A program made the position numbers and the translations under genes. A DNA stretch of 64,000 nt, from assembly GCA_026387315.1 (NCBI GenBank), contig JAPLLY010000015.1, positions 24,726 to 88,725 of the forward strand. The letters are read 5' to 3'. The notes beneath the pieces were generated by a model that saw nothing but the letters and a program-made list of their open reading frames with translations, was not told where the DNA came from and ran no database searches. This document shows positions 16,352 to 24,814 of this stretch, in pieces. The first letter of the stretch is position 1. Each line of letters starts with the position of its first letter. The stretch comes from Candidatus Omnitrophota bacterium (lineage in GTDB: Bacteria > Omnitrophota > Gorgyraeia > Gygaellales > Profunditerraquicolaceae).

Positions 16352-17746
16352 ATGCCAGTTAAAATAAAATTCTTAGGAGGCGCAAAAACTGTTACCGGCT
16401 CAAGCCATTTAGTTTCGGCGGGAAATACCGATATTCTGCTGGATGGAGGCCTTTTTCAGGGACATCGCGAAGCCTTCTATAAAATTAACACCACCTTTCA
16501 TTATAATCCGCGGACGATTAAAGCTATGGTTTTGTCGCATGCGCATATTGATCATTGTGGTAATATTCCTAATTTGATCAAGCAAGGTTTACGTTGTAAG
16601 ATCTATACCACTTCGGCAACCAAGGACCTGGCAGATCTGATGCTGGTGGATTCAGGAAAGATCCAGGAAGAAGATGTGCGCTATGTAAATAAAATTAACC
16701 GGCGCCTGGGGCTGCCTCTGCGTAAAGCCTTATATACTGCTAAGGAGGCTTCCGGAGCCATCCGGATTTTCCGTTCCATTTCTTATAACCAAAAATTTTG
16801 TATTGCCAAAGATGTATTTGCTACGCTTGTCGATGCCGGGCATATTTTGGGCTCAGGGATTATTATTTTGGATATTAAAGACGCCCAACGAACTTTACGC
16901 CTAGGTTATGCCGTGGATTTGGGTAGGAAGAATCTCCCTCTTTTGAATAATCCGGTAATTCCTAAGGGCCTGGACTATTTAATTTTAGAATCTACCTATG
17001 GCGGCAGGCTGCATCGGCCGATTGATGAGGCGCAGTCAAAGTTAAGAGAGGCAATTTCCCGGGCGGTTAAAAGAGGAGGAAAGGTGCTTATTCCTTCCTT
17101 TACTTTGGAGCGTACCCAGGAGGTAATCTATTTTTTAAATGAATTACTTAAAGAAAAGATTATTCCCTGCGTACCGATTTACGTGGATAGCCCGTTAGCT
17201 ACCAATATTACTGATCTTTTTAAATATCATTTGGATTTTTTAAATGAAAAAACCCGCCAGGCATTTAACCGGGGGGATAATCCATTTGAATTATTAAATT
17301 TACGTTTTATTCGCGAACAAAAGGAATCCAAGGTTTTAAATACGGATAAACGGCCGATGATTATTATTGCCGGCAGCGGTATGTGCGAGTCTGGAAGAAT
17401 ACTGCATCATTTGCAAAATAATATCGAGGATTCACGCAATATGATTTTGGTGGTCGGATATATGGCCCAGGATACCTTAGGCAGAAAGATAGTGGAAAAG
17501 ATGCCTTTTGTAAAGATATTCGGGGTGGAGTATGAGCTTAATGCGGAAGTGGTGGTGATTAACTCTTTTTCCGGCCATGCCGACCAGGCGGAACTGCTGG
17601 ATTTTGTTTCCGGCTGCCTGCCACTTAAACGAATTTTTTTAGTTCACGGAGAACTTGAGCAATCCAAAATACTCGCGGATATTCTGATACAGAGGGCTCA
17701 AGAGGTATATATTCCGGATAAAGACGAAGAAGTATTGCTTAATTAA
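16352..17746 (+). CDS. metallo-beta-lactamase/beta-CASP family hydrolase, RNase-like
   Basis: 464 aa. Zinc motif H63-A-H65-I-D67-H68 within SHAHIDHCG; later VDAGHILGSG and the beta-CASP motifs ESTYGGR, IPSFTLERTQE, AGSGMCESGRI and SFSGHADQ plus the C-terminal VHGE. Relatives are exo/endoribonucleases of the Ysh1/CPSF73 type in bacteria, so cytoplasmic RNA processing is likely. No clear ribosome binding site precedes the ATG. Confidence 0.92.
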   Translation: MPVKIKFLGGAKTVTGSSHLVSAGNTDILLDGGLFQGHREAFYKINTTFHYNPRTIKAMVLSHAHIDHCGNIPNLIKQGLRCKIYTTSATKDLADLMLVDSGKIQEEDVRYVNKINRRLGLPLRKALYTAKEASGAIRIFRSISYNQKFCIAKDVFATLVDAGHILGSGIIILDIKDAQRTLRLGYAVDLGRKNLPLLNNPVIPKGLDYLILESTYGGRLHRPIDEAQSKLREAISRAVKRGGKVLIPSFTLERTQEVIYFLNELLKEKIIPCVPIYVDSPLATNITDLFKYHLDFLNEKTRQAFNRGDNPFELLNLRFIREQKESKVLNTDKRPMIIIAGSGMCESGRILHHLQNNIEDSRNMILVVGYMAQDTLGRKIVEKMPFVKIFGVEYELNAEVVVINSFSGHADQAELLDFVSGCLPLKRIFLVHGELEQSKILADILIQRAQEVYIPDKDEEVLLN

Positions 17747-17808
17747 TAGATTCGTGGTAGAGTAACTTTCAAATTATATTGGGTAAAATATTATTGGAGG
17801 GCATTAAA

Positions 17809-18057
17809 ATGATTGGTGGTTTTTCCACTCCCAAAAAAGATAAAGCGCTTAAGTCTAGCGGCGGCAAACTGGTTAAGACCGGTGAGATTTTGGTCCGCGG
17901 TATTGATACCTATAAGGCGGGGGTTAATGTCCGGGGTTTAGGCACGTTATTCGCGGCTTGTTCGGGTAAGGTCTATTTTACGCGTAAAAAAACCAGCCAC
18001 GGTAAATTACGCACATTTGTAAATGTCGCGCCTCTAGCAACAGTAGTAAAGAAATAA
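17809..18057 (+). CDS. bL27-like ribosomal protein lacking the usual N-terminal tail
   Basis: 82 aa from ATG 17809, with GGAGG 8 nt upstream; an earlier in-frame start at 17779 has no such site. The core GGKLVKTGEILVRG, then GLGTLFAACSGKVYF, matches bL27 (V.AG.I.VRQRG ... TLFA..DG.V.F). The conserved N-terminal tail of bL27 that reaches the peptidyl-transferase centre is replaced by MIGGFSTPKKDKALK, and rplU is not adjacent. It could be the only, divergent bL27 or a paralog. Two bases before the next gene. Confidence 0.7.
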   Translation: MIGGFSTPKKDKALKSSGGKLVKTGEILVRGIDTYKAGVNVRGLGTLFAACSGKVYFTRKKTSHGKLRTFVNVAPLATVVKK

Positions 18058-18058
18058 G

Positions 18059-19153
18059 ATGTCGGATTTGGCTAAAAGCTATTCCCACCAGAAATACGCC
18101 TTTTGTATAATTGATACGGTTTACAGTATAGCCCTGCTCCTAGTTTTTTTAGGATCAGGGCTTTCTTTATGCTTAGAGAATTTTCTTAAAAGTCTTGGCT
18201 TGTCCAATTATCTATTAATTGCCGCGTATCTATTGCTTATTTCGTCTATTTTTTATTTATTGAATTTACCGCTTAATTTTTATACAAGCTTTACTTTAGA
18301 ACATAAATTCAACCTGTCTAAACAAAGGCCAAAGGCTTGGGTGGCGGATCAGCTAAAATCCGGGATATTAGCCTATATAATTTCTTTGATTTTAATTTTA
18401 TCTTTTTACTGGACTCTGGGCAAGTTTAATCAATGGTGGCTGGTGATTTCTGTTTTTTGGATAGTTTTTAGCGTGGTTTTGGCGAAATTGGCTCCGGTTT
18501 TAATTATTCCGCTATTTTTTAAGTCCAAGAAACTGGAAGATGAAGTTTTGCGCCAGAGAATTTTTAATTTAGCTTCTAAAATGCAGGTTAAGGTTATGGA
18601 TGTTTTTGAAATAGATTTCAGTAAAAAAACGCTCAAAGGCAATGCCGCCTTTACGGGTATGGGTAGAACCAAACGCGTGCTTCTGGCAGATACCTTAAAA
18701 GATAAATATACTCTTGATGAGGTTGAGGTGATTTTAGCACATGAGTTTGCGCATTATCGGCTTGGGCATATGGTCAAGCTTATTGGGGTAAATTCACTGG
18801 TAACTCTAGGGTTATTTTATCTGATTTTTAAGACTAGTGTTTATACTTTAGGGGTATTTAAATTAGATTCTCTCCTGCAGTTATCCAGCTTGCCGTTGAT
18901 TTTTATTTATTTTATACTTTTTGGGATTATCATGCAGCCACTGGAAGCATATGTCAGCCGTAGGTTTGAAAAAGATGCGGACCTGTTGGCGCTTAAAGTT
19001 ACCGGCGCCAAAGAGGCGTTTATCAGCCTGATGGAGAAGCTGGCCGCGCAAAATCTCGCTGACCGAAGCCCCCACCCCATAATTAAATTCTTCTTTTTTA
19101 CTCATCCACCGATTGATGAGCGGATAAAAATCGCAAGTTCTTATTTTATTTAA
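18059..19153 (+). CDS. M48 family metalloprotease (Ste24/CAAX protease-like)
   Basis: 364 aa integral membrane peptidase. Zinc motif H228-E-F-A-H232 (HEFAHYRLGH), with the third ligand probably in the ADLLA/EKDAD segment near 305. Several membrane segments: roughly 20-40, 55-75, 110-130, 140-165, 245-265 and 275-300. Ste24 relatives process lipidated or misfolded membrane proteins; the substrate here is unknown. The stop codon forms part of the outer stem of the palindrome at 19144. Confidence 0.9.
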   Translation: MSDLAKSYSHQKYAFCIIDTVYSIALLLVFLGSGLSLCLENFLKSLGLSNYLLIAAYLLLISSIFYLLNLPLNFYTSFTLEHKFNLSKQRPKAWVADQLKSGILAYIISLILILSFYWTLGKFNQWWLVISVFWIVFSVVLAKLAPVLIIPLFFKSKKLEDEVLRQRIFNLASKMQVKVMDVFEIDFSKKTLKGNAAFTGMGRTKRVLLADTLKDKYTLDEVEVILAHEFAHYRLGHMVKLIGVNSLVTLGLFYLIFKTSVYTLGVFKLDSLLQLSSLPLIFIYFILFGIIMQPLEAYVSRRFEKDADLLALKVTGAKEAFISLMEKLAAQNLADRSPHPIIKFFFFTHPPIDERIKIASSYFI

Positions 19154-19225
19154 CGGGTCCTGCCGCAGGAGCGCCTCTCGCCAAATTTGGCTCGAGGCAT
19201 CTCCTGCGTCACCCGTTAAATAAAA
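19144..19225. repeat. GGGTCCTG-family palindrome whose outer stem copies the gene end (copy 1)
   Basis: TTTTATTTAACGGGT (19144-19158) is the last coding bases and stop of the protease gene; it pairs perfectly over 15 bp with 19211-19225. Inside: CTGCCGCAGGAG...CTCCTGCG and CCTCTCG/CGAGG. Only the outermost CGGGTCC...ACCCG part is shared with the other copies. Confidence 0.75.
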
Positions 19226-19249
19226 TTTTCAACTTTTGCTTTTTTATAT

Positions 19250-19388
19250 CTTGCGGTATAGGAAAGTATATAATACTTTCCTATACAAGCCCCCCTGCTT
19301 CGCTTTGCGAAGCAAAGCGGGGGGGCAAGAAAATTTACTCTAAGACTTTGCCTACTAAAAAGTCATTTACCGAAGGTAAATTTTCTTG
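19250..19388. repeat. composite palindromic repeat, uninterrupted copy (empty site of the IS)
   Basis: Same order of hairpins as 14071-14096 plus 14654-14767: GTATAGGAAAGTAT/ATACTTTCCTATAC, the C-rich/G-rich stem around TTCGCTTTGCGAA, and CAAGAAAATTTAC/GTAAATTTTCTTG. Comparison of the two defines the IS borders. Confidence 0.88.
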
Positions 19389-19395
19389 TGATTAA

Positions 19396-19466
19396 GATAA
19401 CGGGTGGCTTGGGTGTTTTCGCAGCGCGCCAGCGGCAAGAAAATACCCAAGACAGGACCCGTTATC
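19396..19466. repeat. GGGTCCTG-family palindrome (copy 2, inverted)
   Basis: GATAACGGGT pairs with ACCCGTTATC; inside, CTTGGGTGTTTTC faces GAAAATACCCAAG. The outer stem contains the stop codon of lpxB (19462-19464). Confidence 0.85.
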
Positions 19467-20601
19467 CTTGTAAAAATTCTAAGATTATTTTTGCGGCGCG
19501 TTCTGCGGCGCCAGGTTGGCCTAGAGAGTCTTTTACAGTCCTTAAATCTTGGCTCATACGGTTGGCAGAGGCAGGGTTTTGCAGAAGCTCGATAATGGAT
19601 TTGGCAATCATTTTAGGCCGGGCGCCGAATTGGATAAACTCCGGGACTACTTTTTTTCCTGCCACAATGTTTACCATACCGATGTAAGGAATTTTTACTT
19701 GCGGCCGATAAAGTAAATAATTAAACAGGTTAGTTTTGTATACAATTACAAAAGGTTTCTGAAGGATTGCCGCTTCTAAGGTGGCGGTTCCGGAACAGAC
19801 CAGGCTTGCCTGGGCAATGTTTAAGCAATCATGAGTTCGGCCGTTGACAATTTTTAAATCTAAAGCCAGATTTTTGCACTTATTTAAGTAAATTTGCATA
19901 TCGAGATTAGGGGATTTAGCGATAATAAACTGCGTTTCGCCAATTACCTTATTAACCAGCTGCGCAGCTTTAAGCATTAAAGGTAAGATTAATTTTACCT
20001 CTTGTTTACGTGAGCCGGGAAGCAGAGCAATAATTTTTTTAGAAGGGTTTATTCCAAAGGTATCCAGAAAATCTTGTTTTACCGATGAGGGATTTACTAA
20101 ATCTATTAAAGGGTGCCCTACGCAAGCCGTTTGTATTTGGCGCTGCCGGTAATATTCCTCTTCAAATTTAAAAAGCACAACCATCATCGAGATAAATTTT
20201 TTTATACAACTTATCCTGCCTTCCCTGGAGGCCCAGATCTGCGGGCTGACATAATAGACCACCGGTATGCGTTTATTGATGGCGCAAGCTAAGCGCAGGT
20301 TAAAACCGGAAAAATCAACTAAGATTATGGCATCCGGTTTATCTTCGTCAATTTTCCTTAAAATTATTTTTTTTAACTTAAAGAATTTCGGCAGCTTCTT
20401 TAATACATCAAAGAACCCCATGACGGAGAGTTCATTAATATCGCAGAAAATTTCGCATCCAGCTTTAGCTAAATGTGTTCCTCCGATCCCGGATATTTTT
20501 ATATTCGAGTCAAGATTTTTAATTGCGTTGATAAGATTACCGGCTAAAAGGTCGCCGGAAGGCTCACCGCAAACAATAAATATCTTCTTTATCTGTGCCA
20601 T
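19462..20601 (-). CDS. lpxB: lipid-A-disaccharide synthase
   Basis: 379 aa, full length, GT19 family. Joins UDP-diacylglucosamine and lipid X at the inner membrane face. Signature CGEPSGDLLAGNLI at the start, GIGG near 40, SVMGFFDVL near 60, YYVSPQIWASREGR near 120, LLPGSRKQE near 195, and GTATLEAA near 270. Upstream on the same strand, the Gfo/Idh gene overlaps it by 13 nt, so they form an operon. It shows that the cell makes lipid A. Confidence 0.96.
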   Translation of the reverse strand: MAQIKKIFIVCGEPSGDLLAGNLINAIKNLDSNIKISGIGGTHLAKAGCEIFCDINELSVMGFFDVLKKLPKFFKLKKIILRKIDEDKPDAIILVDFSGFNLRLACAINKRIPVVYYVSPQIWASREGRISCIKKFISMMVVLFKFEEEYYRQRQIQTACVGHPLIDLVNPSSVKQDFLDTFGINPSKKIIALLPGSRKQEVKLILPLMLKAAQLVNKVIGETQFIIAKSPNLDMQIYLNKCKNLALDLKIVNGRTHDCLNIAQASLVCSGTATLEAAILQKPFVIVYKTNLFNYLLYRPQVKIPYIGMVNIVAGKKVVPEFIQFGARPKMIAKSIIELLQNPASANRMSQDLRTVKDSLGQPGAAERAAKIILEFLQG

Positions 20602-21506
20602 ATCTGTTTTTGGATTTTCAGTGCAACTGCTAAGGCTTGCCGGGCTATGGGGCCAGAAACAAGGGGGGTAGTTTTATTGATTACACAAGCAATAAAGGAT
20701 TCCAATTCTTTTTGCAAGGGTTGTTCTTTTTCTATCGGCAGGCTCTCTTTAGTTATTCCTAAGCCAACCTTTCGGTAAACCGATGCCTCAGCGTTTTTAT
20801 AATCCAGGGAGATGTAGGTGTCCTCCTGAAAGATGCGGATCTTACGCATAGAGTCCTCAGATACGCGTGAGGCAGTGAGGTTAGCCACGCAGCCATTTTT
20901 AAAACTCAGGCGGGCATTGGCGATATCTTCGAATTTAGTCAGGACATTTACTCCTACGGAATCAATTCTTTTTAAGGGAGAGTTAACCAATCCTAAGACA
21001 ATATCAATATCATGGATCATAATGTCAAGCACTGCTCCCACGTCTAGAGAGCGGTTAGGGAAACTCGAAAGTCTATGACATTCGATAAATTTCGGCGCTT
21101 TAATGATTTTCAAGGTAGCGGCAAACGCGGAATTAAATCTTTCGATGTGTCCGATCTGGAGGGTAAGTGAATTTCCAGCGGCGGTTTTAATCAGATCGTC
21201 AGCTTCTTTTAAGGTGAGGGTAAAAGGTTTCTCCACCAGGGTGTGGATGCCTGCTTTGAGGAACTCTGCGGCAACTTTATGATGCAATGAGGTGGGTACG
21301 GCAATGCTTACCGCGTCAACTTGATTAAAAAGTTCCTGATAATCAGTATATCCGGCTACTTTTAAATTAGAACAAGTTTGGTTTAAAGATTCCTGATTGG
21401 TGTCGCATAAACCCACCAGCCGGCAATTTGGGCTTTCCTTATATATCTTAGCGTGAATACTGCCTAAATGCCCTACCCCGATTACGCCTACTCTAAGTTT
21501 ATCCAT
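20589..21506 (-). CDS. Gfo/Idh/MocA family oxidoreductase, linked to lpxB
   Basis: 305 aa. N-terminal NAD(P) Rossmann fold with GVIGVGHLGSIHA, then EKPFTLT near residue 95, the EKP motif of the family, and a C-terminal alpha/beta domain with DIMIHDIDIVL. The translational overlap with lpxB suggests a lipid A sugar substrate. GnnA, which oxidises UDP-GlcNAc for 3-amino lipid A, is of this family and lies beside lpxB in Acidithiobacillus. No GnnB aminotransferase is in the window, so that role stays a hypothesis. Confidence 0.85.
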   Translation of the reverse strand: MDKLRVGVIGVGHLGSIHAKIYKESPNCRLVGLCDTNQESLNQTCSNLKVAGYTDYQELFNQVDAVSIAVPTSLHHKVAAEFLKAGIHTLVEKPFTLTLKEADDLIKTAAGNSLTLQIGHIERFNSAFAATLKIIKAPKFIECHRLSSFPNRSLDVGAVLDIMIHDIDIVLGLVNSPLKRIDSVGVNVLTKFEDIANARLSFKNGCVANLTASRVSEDSMRKIRIFQEDTYISLDYKNAEASVYRKVGLGITKESLPIEKEQPLQKELESFIACVINKTTPLVSGPIARQALAVALKIQKQIWHR

Positions 21507-21585
21507 ATACTAATCATAGCAAAGTGTGTGTTTTCTTTCAATCAAAATCTTATTATGGGGGTGGTAAAATCTGAAGTATTCTTAG

Positions 21586-21655
21586 GATAATGGGTCCTGT
21601 CTTGGGTATTTTCTAGCGCTGACGCGCTTCGAAAACACCCAAGCCACCCATTATC
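21586..21655. repeat. GGGTCCTG-family palindrome (copy 3)
   Basis: GATAATGGGT pairs with ACCCATTATC; inside, CTTGGGTATTTTC pairs with GAAAACACCCAAG. The outer arms differ from copies 2 and 4 but remain fully complementary to each other. Confidence 0.85.
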
Positions 21656-21713
21656 TAAATGAGATGCTATTCGAGCCCAAGGCTCGCCACCCGCTAATGG
21701 TATTGCTAATTTA

Positions 21714-21889
21714 TAAGATTTCCGGCTTTTGCTGGAGGCACAATTAGAAGATTCTCGGCAGCTGTGTGCAAGGAATTACGTCGAGCGCAGGCGATGTCCT
21801 TTTAGCGTAAGGAACACGCCGTAGCGAGACGTAAACCGCGAGCACATCAGCGAAAATCTTCGTGCCGGAAGCAAGAGCCGGAAATCTTA
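21714..21889. ncRNA. 176-nt highly self-complementary element, possible structured RNA
   Basis: TAAGATTTCCGGCT (21714) pairs perfectly with AGCCGGAAATCTTA (ends 21889). Further in, GGCAC...AGAAGATT faces AATCTTCGTGCC, then TTACGTC faces GACGTAA, and GGCGATGTCC roughly faces GGAACACGCC. The result is one long imperfect hairpin. There is no open reading frame. It may be a structured RNA or a non-autonomous element. It lies in the 473-bp gap between the divergent Gfo/Idh and msbA genes. Confidence 0.5.
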
Positions 21890-21920
21890 AGATAATGCAA
21901 TAAAAATGCAATAAAAAGGT

Positions 21921-21949
21921 TTGCTATGGTTAAGGGGATATGTTAAAAT
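21921..21949 (+). promoter_or_regulatory. promoter of msbA, TTGCTA-17-TAAAAT
   Basis: -35 at 21921-21926, -10 at 21944-21949, 17-bp spacer. A GAAAGAGG ribosome binding site precedes the ATG at 21980. Confidence 0.6.
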
Positions 21950-21979
21950 ACTCTTTCTAAAAGTCGAAAGAGGTAAAAG

Positions 21980-23767
21980 ATGAAGGATTATTTAAAGTTA
22001 TTGCAATTTGTGAAACCTTATAAGGGGCCTTTTTTTGTGGCTACCGTTTGCATGGGGTTTTCCGCGGTGTTTGATGGGGTATCTTTGGGAATGATAGTGC
22101 CTCTGGCGGATAAGGTTATGACGAATAAAAAAATCATTGTTCCTGCCAAATTGCCGGATTTTTTGGCGGGCCTTGTGGATAAAATCAATAATACTCCTGC
22201 GGAGATTATGATTAACTATATAGCGGTCAGCGTCCTTTTGCTTTTCCTCTTAAAAGGTTTTTTTGGGTTTTTTCAAAATTATATTTTGTCGGATATCGGC
22301 CAGCGGGTGATTCGGGACATTAAAAGCCAGCTTTACGCTAAGATCCAGTCATTATCGCTTAATTATTTTACGCATAAACGCGGCGGTGAGCTGATGTCGC
22401 GGATTACTAACGACGTTAAAATCGTGGAGAATGCCGTATCCTATGGCTCAAGGGATTTGATCTATCAGAGCCTGCAGGTAGTTGTTTTTGCCACGGTTAT
22501 TTTCTTTTTTTATTTTAGGATGGCTTTAGTCGCGTTTGTGTTTGTGCCTTTAATCAGTTTTCCGATTATAAAAGTTGGTAAGGCTTTAAGAAAGCTTTCT
22601 AAGCGTTCCCAGGAAAAAATCGCCGATACCAACTCCTTGCTCTATGAGACGATTATGGGCGCCAGGATTGTCAAGGCTTTTAATATGGAAGAGTATGAGG
22701 TTAATAAGTTTAACCGGGTAAACGCGGATTATTATAAAATCTGCATGAAGACAATTAAGCGCTCGCTCCTACTTGGCCCCTTTACGGAGTATTTAGCGGT
22801 AGTGGCCGGTATTCTGGTATTTATCTGGGGCGGCCATGAGGTTATTGCCGGGAGGGTATCTTTCGGTGTTTTCGGGTTTTGTATAGGTTGTTTTTTTTCT
22901 TTGTTCTCGCCATTTAAAAAATTAAGCCAGGTTAATGCTTTGAATCAGCAGGGCATGGCCGCTAGTGAGCGCATCCATGAGGTATTGGAGACAGAGGCCA
23001 GCGTAAAAGAGCCTCTGTCGGCCAAGATTTTGAGCGGTTTTAAGAAGCAGATCAAGTTTAATGATATTGGGTTTAGTTATGCCGATACGCAAATTTTAAA
23101 AGGCATTAACTTAGATATAGAATATGGCCAGATGCTGGCGATTGTCGGCCCGAGCGGCTCGGGAAAAAGTACCCTGGTAGATTTAATTCCGCGTTTTTAC
23201 GATCCGCAAAATGGAGCGGTATTGATTGACGGAGTCAATATCCGGGAATTTAGTTTAAAGTCATTACGCAACCAGGTGGGCATCGTTAATCAGGAAACCA
23301 TGCTCTTTAATGATACGATTCGGGCTAATATTGCTTACGGCAAACCTAATGCTTCTTTTGAAGAGATAGAGGAGGCAGCCAGAAAAGCGCATGCCCATGA
23401 TTTTATACTTAATTGCGCGCAAGGTTATGAGACGATTATTGGTGACCGGGGGGTAATGATTTCCGGTGGAGAGCGCCAGCGGATTGCTATTGCCCGCGCC
23501 CTCTTAAAGGATGCTCCGATATTAATCTTGGATGAAGCTACTTCGCAATTGGATTCTACGTCTGAGCGTATTGTGCAGGAAGCTTTGGATCGTTTGGTTA
23601 GCGGTAGAACGGTATTTATGATTGCGCATCGGCTTTCTACAGTAAGAAATGCCAATAGAATTGTAGTTTTAGATAAAGGCTCGATTGTTGAGCAGGGAAC
23701 GCATAGTCAGCTGCTGGAAAAGAACGGTTTATATAAGCGGCTGTATGATGCCCAAGAGATACAATAA
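21980..23767 (+). CDS. msbA: lipid A export ABC transporter, MsbA type
   Basis: 595 aa half-transporter with fused membrane and ATPase domains. Six membrane helices within about 1-310. Walker A G390-PSGSGKST, Q-loop VNQETMLF, signature ISGGERQRIAIARAL near 494, Walker B ILILDEATS, switch His in IAHRLSTV. It flips lipid A-core to the periplasmic leaflet in the family prototype. Closeness to lpxB supports MsbA rather than a drug exporter. Confidence 0.9.
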   Translation: MKDYLKLLQFVKPYKGPFFVATVCMGFSAVFDGVSLGMIVPLADKVMTNKKIIVPAKLPDFLAGLVDKINNTPAEIMINYIAVSVLLLFLLKGFFGFFQNYILSDIGQRVIRDIKSQLYAKIQSLSLNYFTHKRGGELMSRITNDVKIVENAVSYGSRDLIYQSLQVVVFATVIFFFYFRMALVAFVFVPLISFPIIKVGKALRKLSKRSQEKIADTNSLLYETIMGARIVKAFNMEEYEVNKFNRVNADYYKICMKTIKRSLLLGPFTEYLAVVAGILVFIWGGHEVIAGRVSFGVFGFCIGCFFSLFSPFKKLSQVNALNQQGMAASERIHEVLETEASVKEPLSAKILSGFKKQIKFNDIGFSYADTQILKGINLDIEYGQMLAIVGPSGSGKSTLVDLIPRFYDPQNGAVLIDGVNIREFSLKSLRNQVGIVNQETMLFNDTIRANIAYGKPNASFEEIEEAARKAHAHDFILNCAQGYETIIGDRGVMISGGERQRIAIARALLKDAPILILDEATSQLDSTSERIVQEALDRLVSGRTVFMIAHRLSTVRNANRIVVLDKGSIVEQGTHSQLLEKNGLYKRLYDAQEIQ

Positions 23768-23781
23768 TAAGTATTATTAGG

Positions 23782-23809
23782 TTGCAAATAGGTAAAATTT
23801 TGCTATAAT
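23782..23809 (+). promoter_or_regulatory. promoter of the rpsB operon, TTGCAA-16-TATAAT
   Basis: -35 at 23782-23787, perfect -10 at 23804-23809. Transcription should begin near 23816, giving a leader of about 70 nt. Confidence 0.8.
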
Positions 23810-23820
23810 TACCCGATTAA

Positions 23821-23851
23821 CTTTTTGCCTTACCTATAAGAAGGGCAAAAA
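23821..23851 (+). promoter_or_regulatory. hairpin in the rpsB leader
   Basis: TTTTTGCC pairs with GGGCAAAAA around a TTACCTATAAGAA loop. In other bacteria S2 represses its own operon through a leader structure; a similar use here is inferred. GAAGGAG follows, then GTG. Confidence 0.5.
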
Positions 23852-23884
23852 ATGCATATTAACCAATAGCGAAGGAGTAAAGAC

Positions 23885-24775
23885 GTGCCATCAGACTTAA
23901 TCAAGCAACTTTTAGAAGCGGGCGTGCATTTTGGCCACCAGACTAAACGCTGGAATCCCAAAATGAAGAAGTTTATTTTTGGCTCAAGAAGCGGTATTTA
24001 CATTATCGACTTGGAAAAGACCCAGGAGTGCATTAACGCGGCCCGGGATTTTTTAATGGAGATAACCTCAAAAGGAGAATTCATCCTTTTTGTGGGAACT
24101 AAAAAGCAGGCTCAGGATGTAATTAAGCAAGAGGCTATCCGCAGCGGAATGTATTACGTTACTGACCGCTGGCCGGGCGGTATGCTTACTAATTTTGCCA
24201 CTATCAAAAAGAGTATTAATCGTCTAAAGGACATTGAAAAGATGCGCACTGACGGAACATTTGAGAAGTTGACTAAAAAGGAAATCGCGCGCCTGGAAAA
24301 AGAGCTGGCTAAGCTCAATAAGAATTTCTCAGGGATTGTTGCTATGGAACGCATGCCCAAAGCAGCGTTTGTTGTGGATACCAAAAAAGAAGAGACTGCG
24401 GTACGCGAAGCGCGCAGGCTGGGGATTCCGATTATCGGATTGATTGATACTAACTCCAATCCTGATTTGGTAGATTATCCTATTCCCGGTAACGATGATG
24501 CCGCCAAATCCATTCGCACGATAGTTTCGATTATTGCCGATACGATTATCGAGGGAAGAAAGAAATTCCTGTCCTATCTTGCTCAGGAAGGGGTTAAAGT
24601 AGAAGAGGCTAAGAGCGATATTTCTACAGAGGTTCTTCCGGAAGAAGAGGTTAAAATTAAAGAAATCGAAGAGATTGTTGAGGATAGCCAGCCGCCTGAT
24701 GAGGCTTCAGCAATAAAAAGGGCGCACGCCAAGGCAGCCGCGGAAATTAATCCGAAACTCAGGAAAAAAGGGTAG
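23885..24775 (+). CDS. rpsB: 30S ribosomal protein uS2
   Basis: 296 aa. Clear uS2: LLEAGVHFGHQTKRWNPKMKKFIFG at the start (ligands of the 30S neck contact), GGMLTNF near 100, and PIIGLIDTNSNPDLVDYPIPGNDDA near 180. About 45 extra acidic residues follow the conserved end (from 230). GTG start with GAAGGAG eight bases upstream. First gene of rpsB-tsf-pyrH-frr. Confidence 0.97.
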   Translation: MPSDLIKQLLEAGVHFGHQTKRWNPKMKKFIFGSRSGIYIIDLEKTQECINAARDFLMEITSKGEFILFVGTKKQAQDVIKQEAIRSGMYYVTDRWPGGMLTNFATIKKSINRLKDIEKMRTDGTFEKLTKKEIARLEKELAKLNKNFSGIVAMERMPKAAFVVDTKKEETAVREARRLGIPIIGLIDTNSNPDLVDYPIPGNDDAAKSIRTIVSIIADTIIEGRKKFLSYLAQEGVKVEEAKSDISTEVLPEEEVKIKEIEEIVEDSQPPDEASAIKRAHAKAAAEINPKLRKKG

Positions 24776-24784
24776 TTAAGAAAG

Positions 24785-24804
24785 TCTGCCTGCCGGCAGG
24801 CAGA
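24785..24804. repeat. 20-bp perfect palindrome between rpsB and tsf
   Basis: TCTGCCTGCCGGCAGGCAGA with no loop. Close to the tsf ribosome binding site, so it may dampen tsf translation; it may also be another inserted repeat. Confidence 0.75.
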
Positions 24805-24814
24805 AAGGTGTGAA

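Noticed and set aside
19388..19687. Plus-strand frames of 99 and 63 codons
   Set aside because: They overlap the lpxB 3' end and a palindrome in antisense; no family resemblance.
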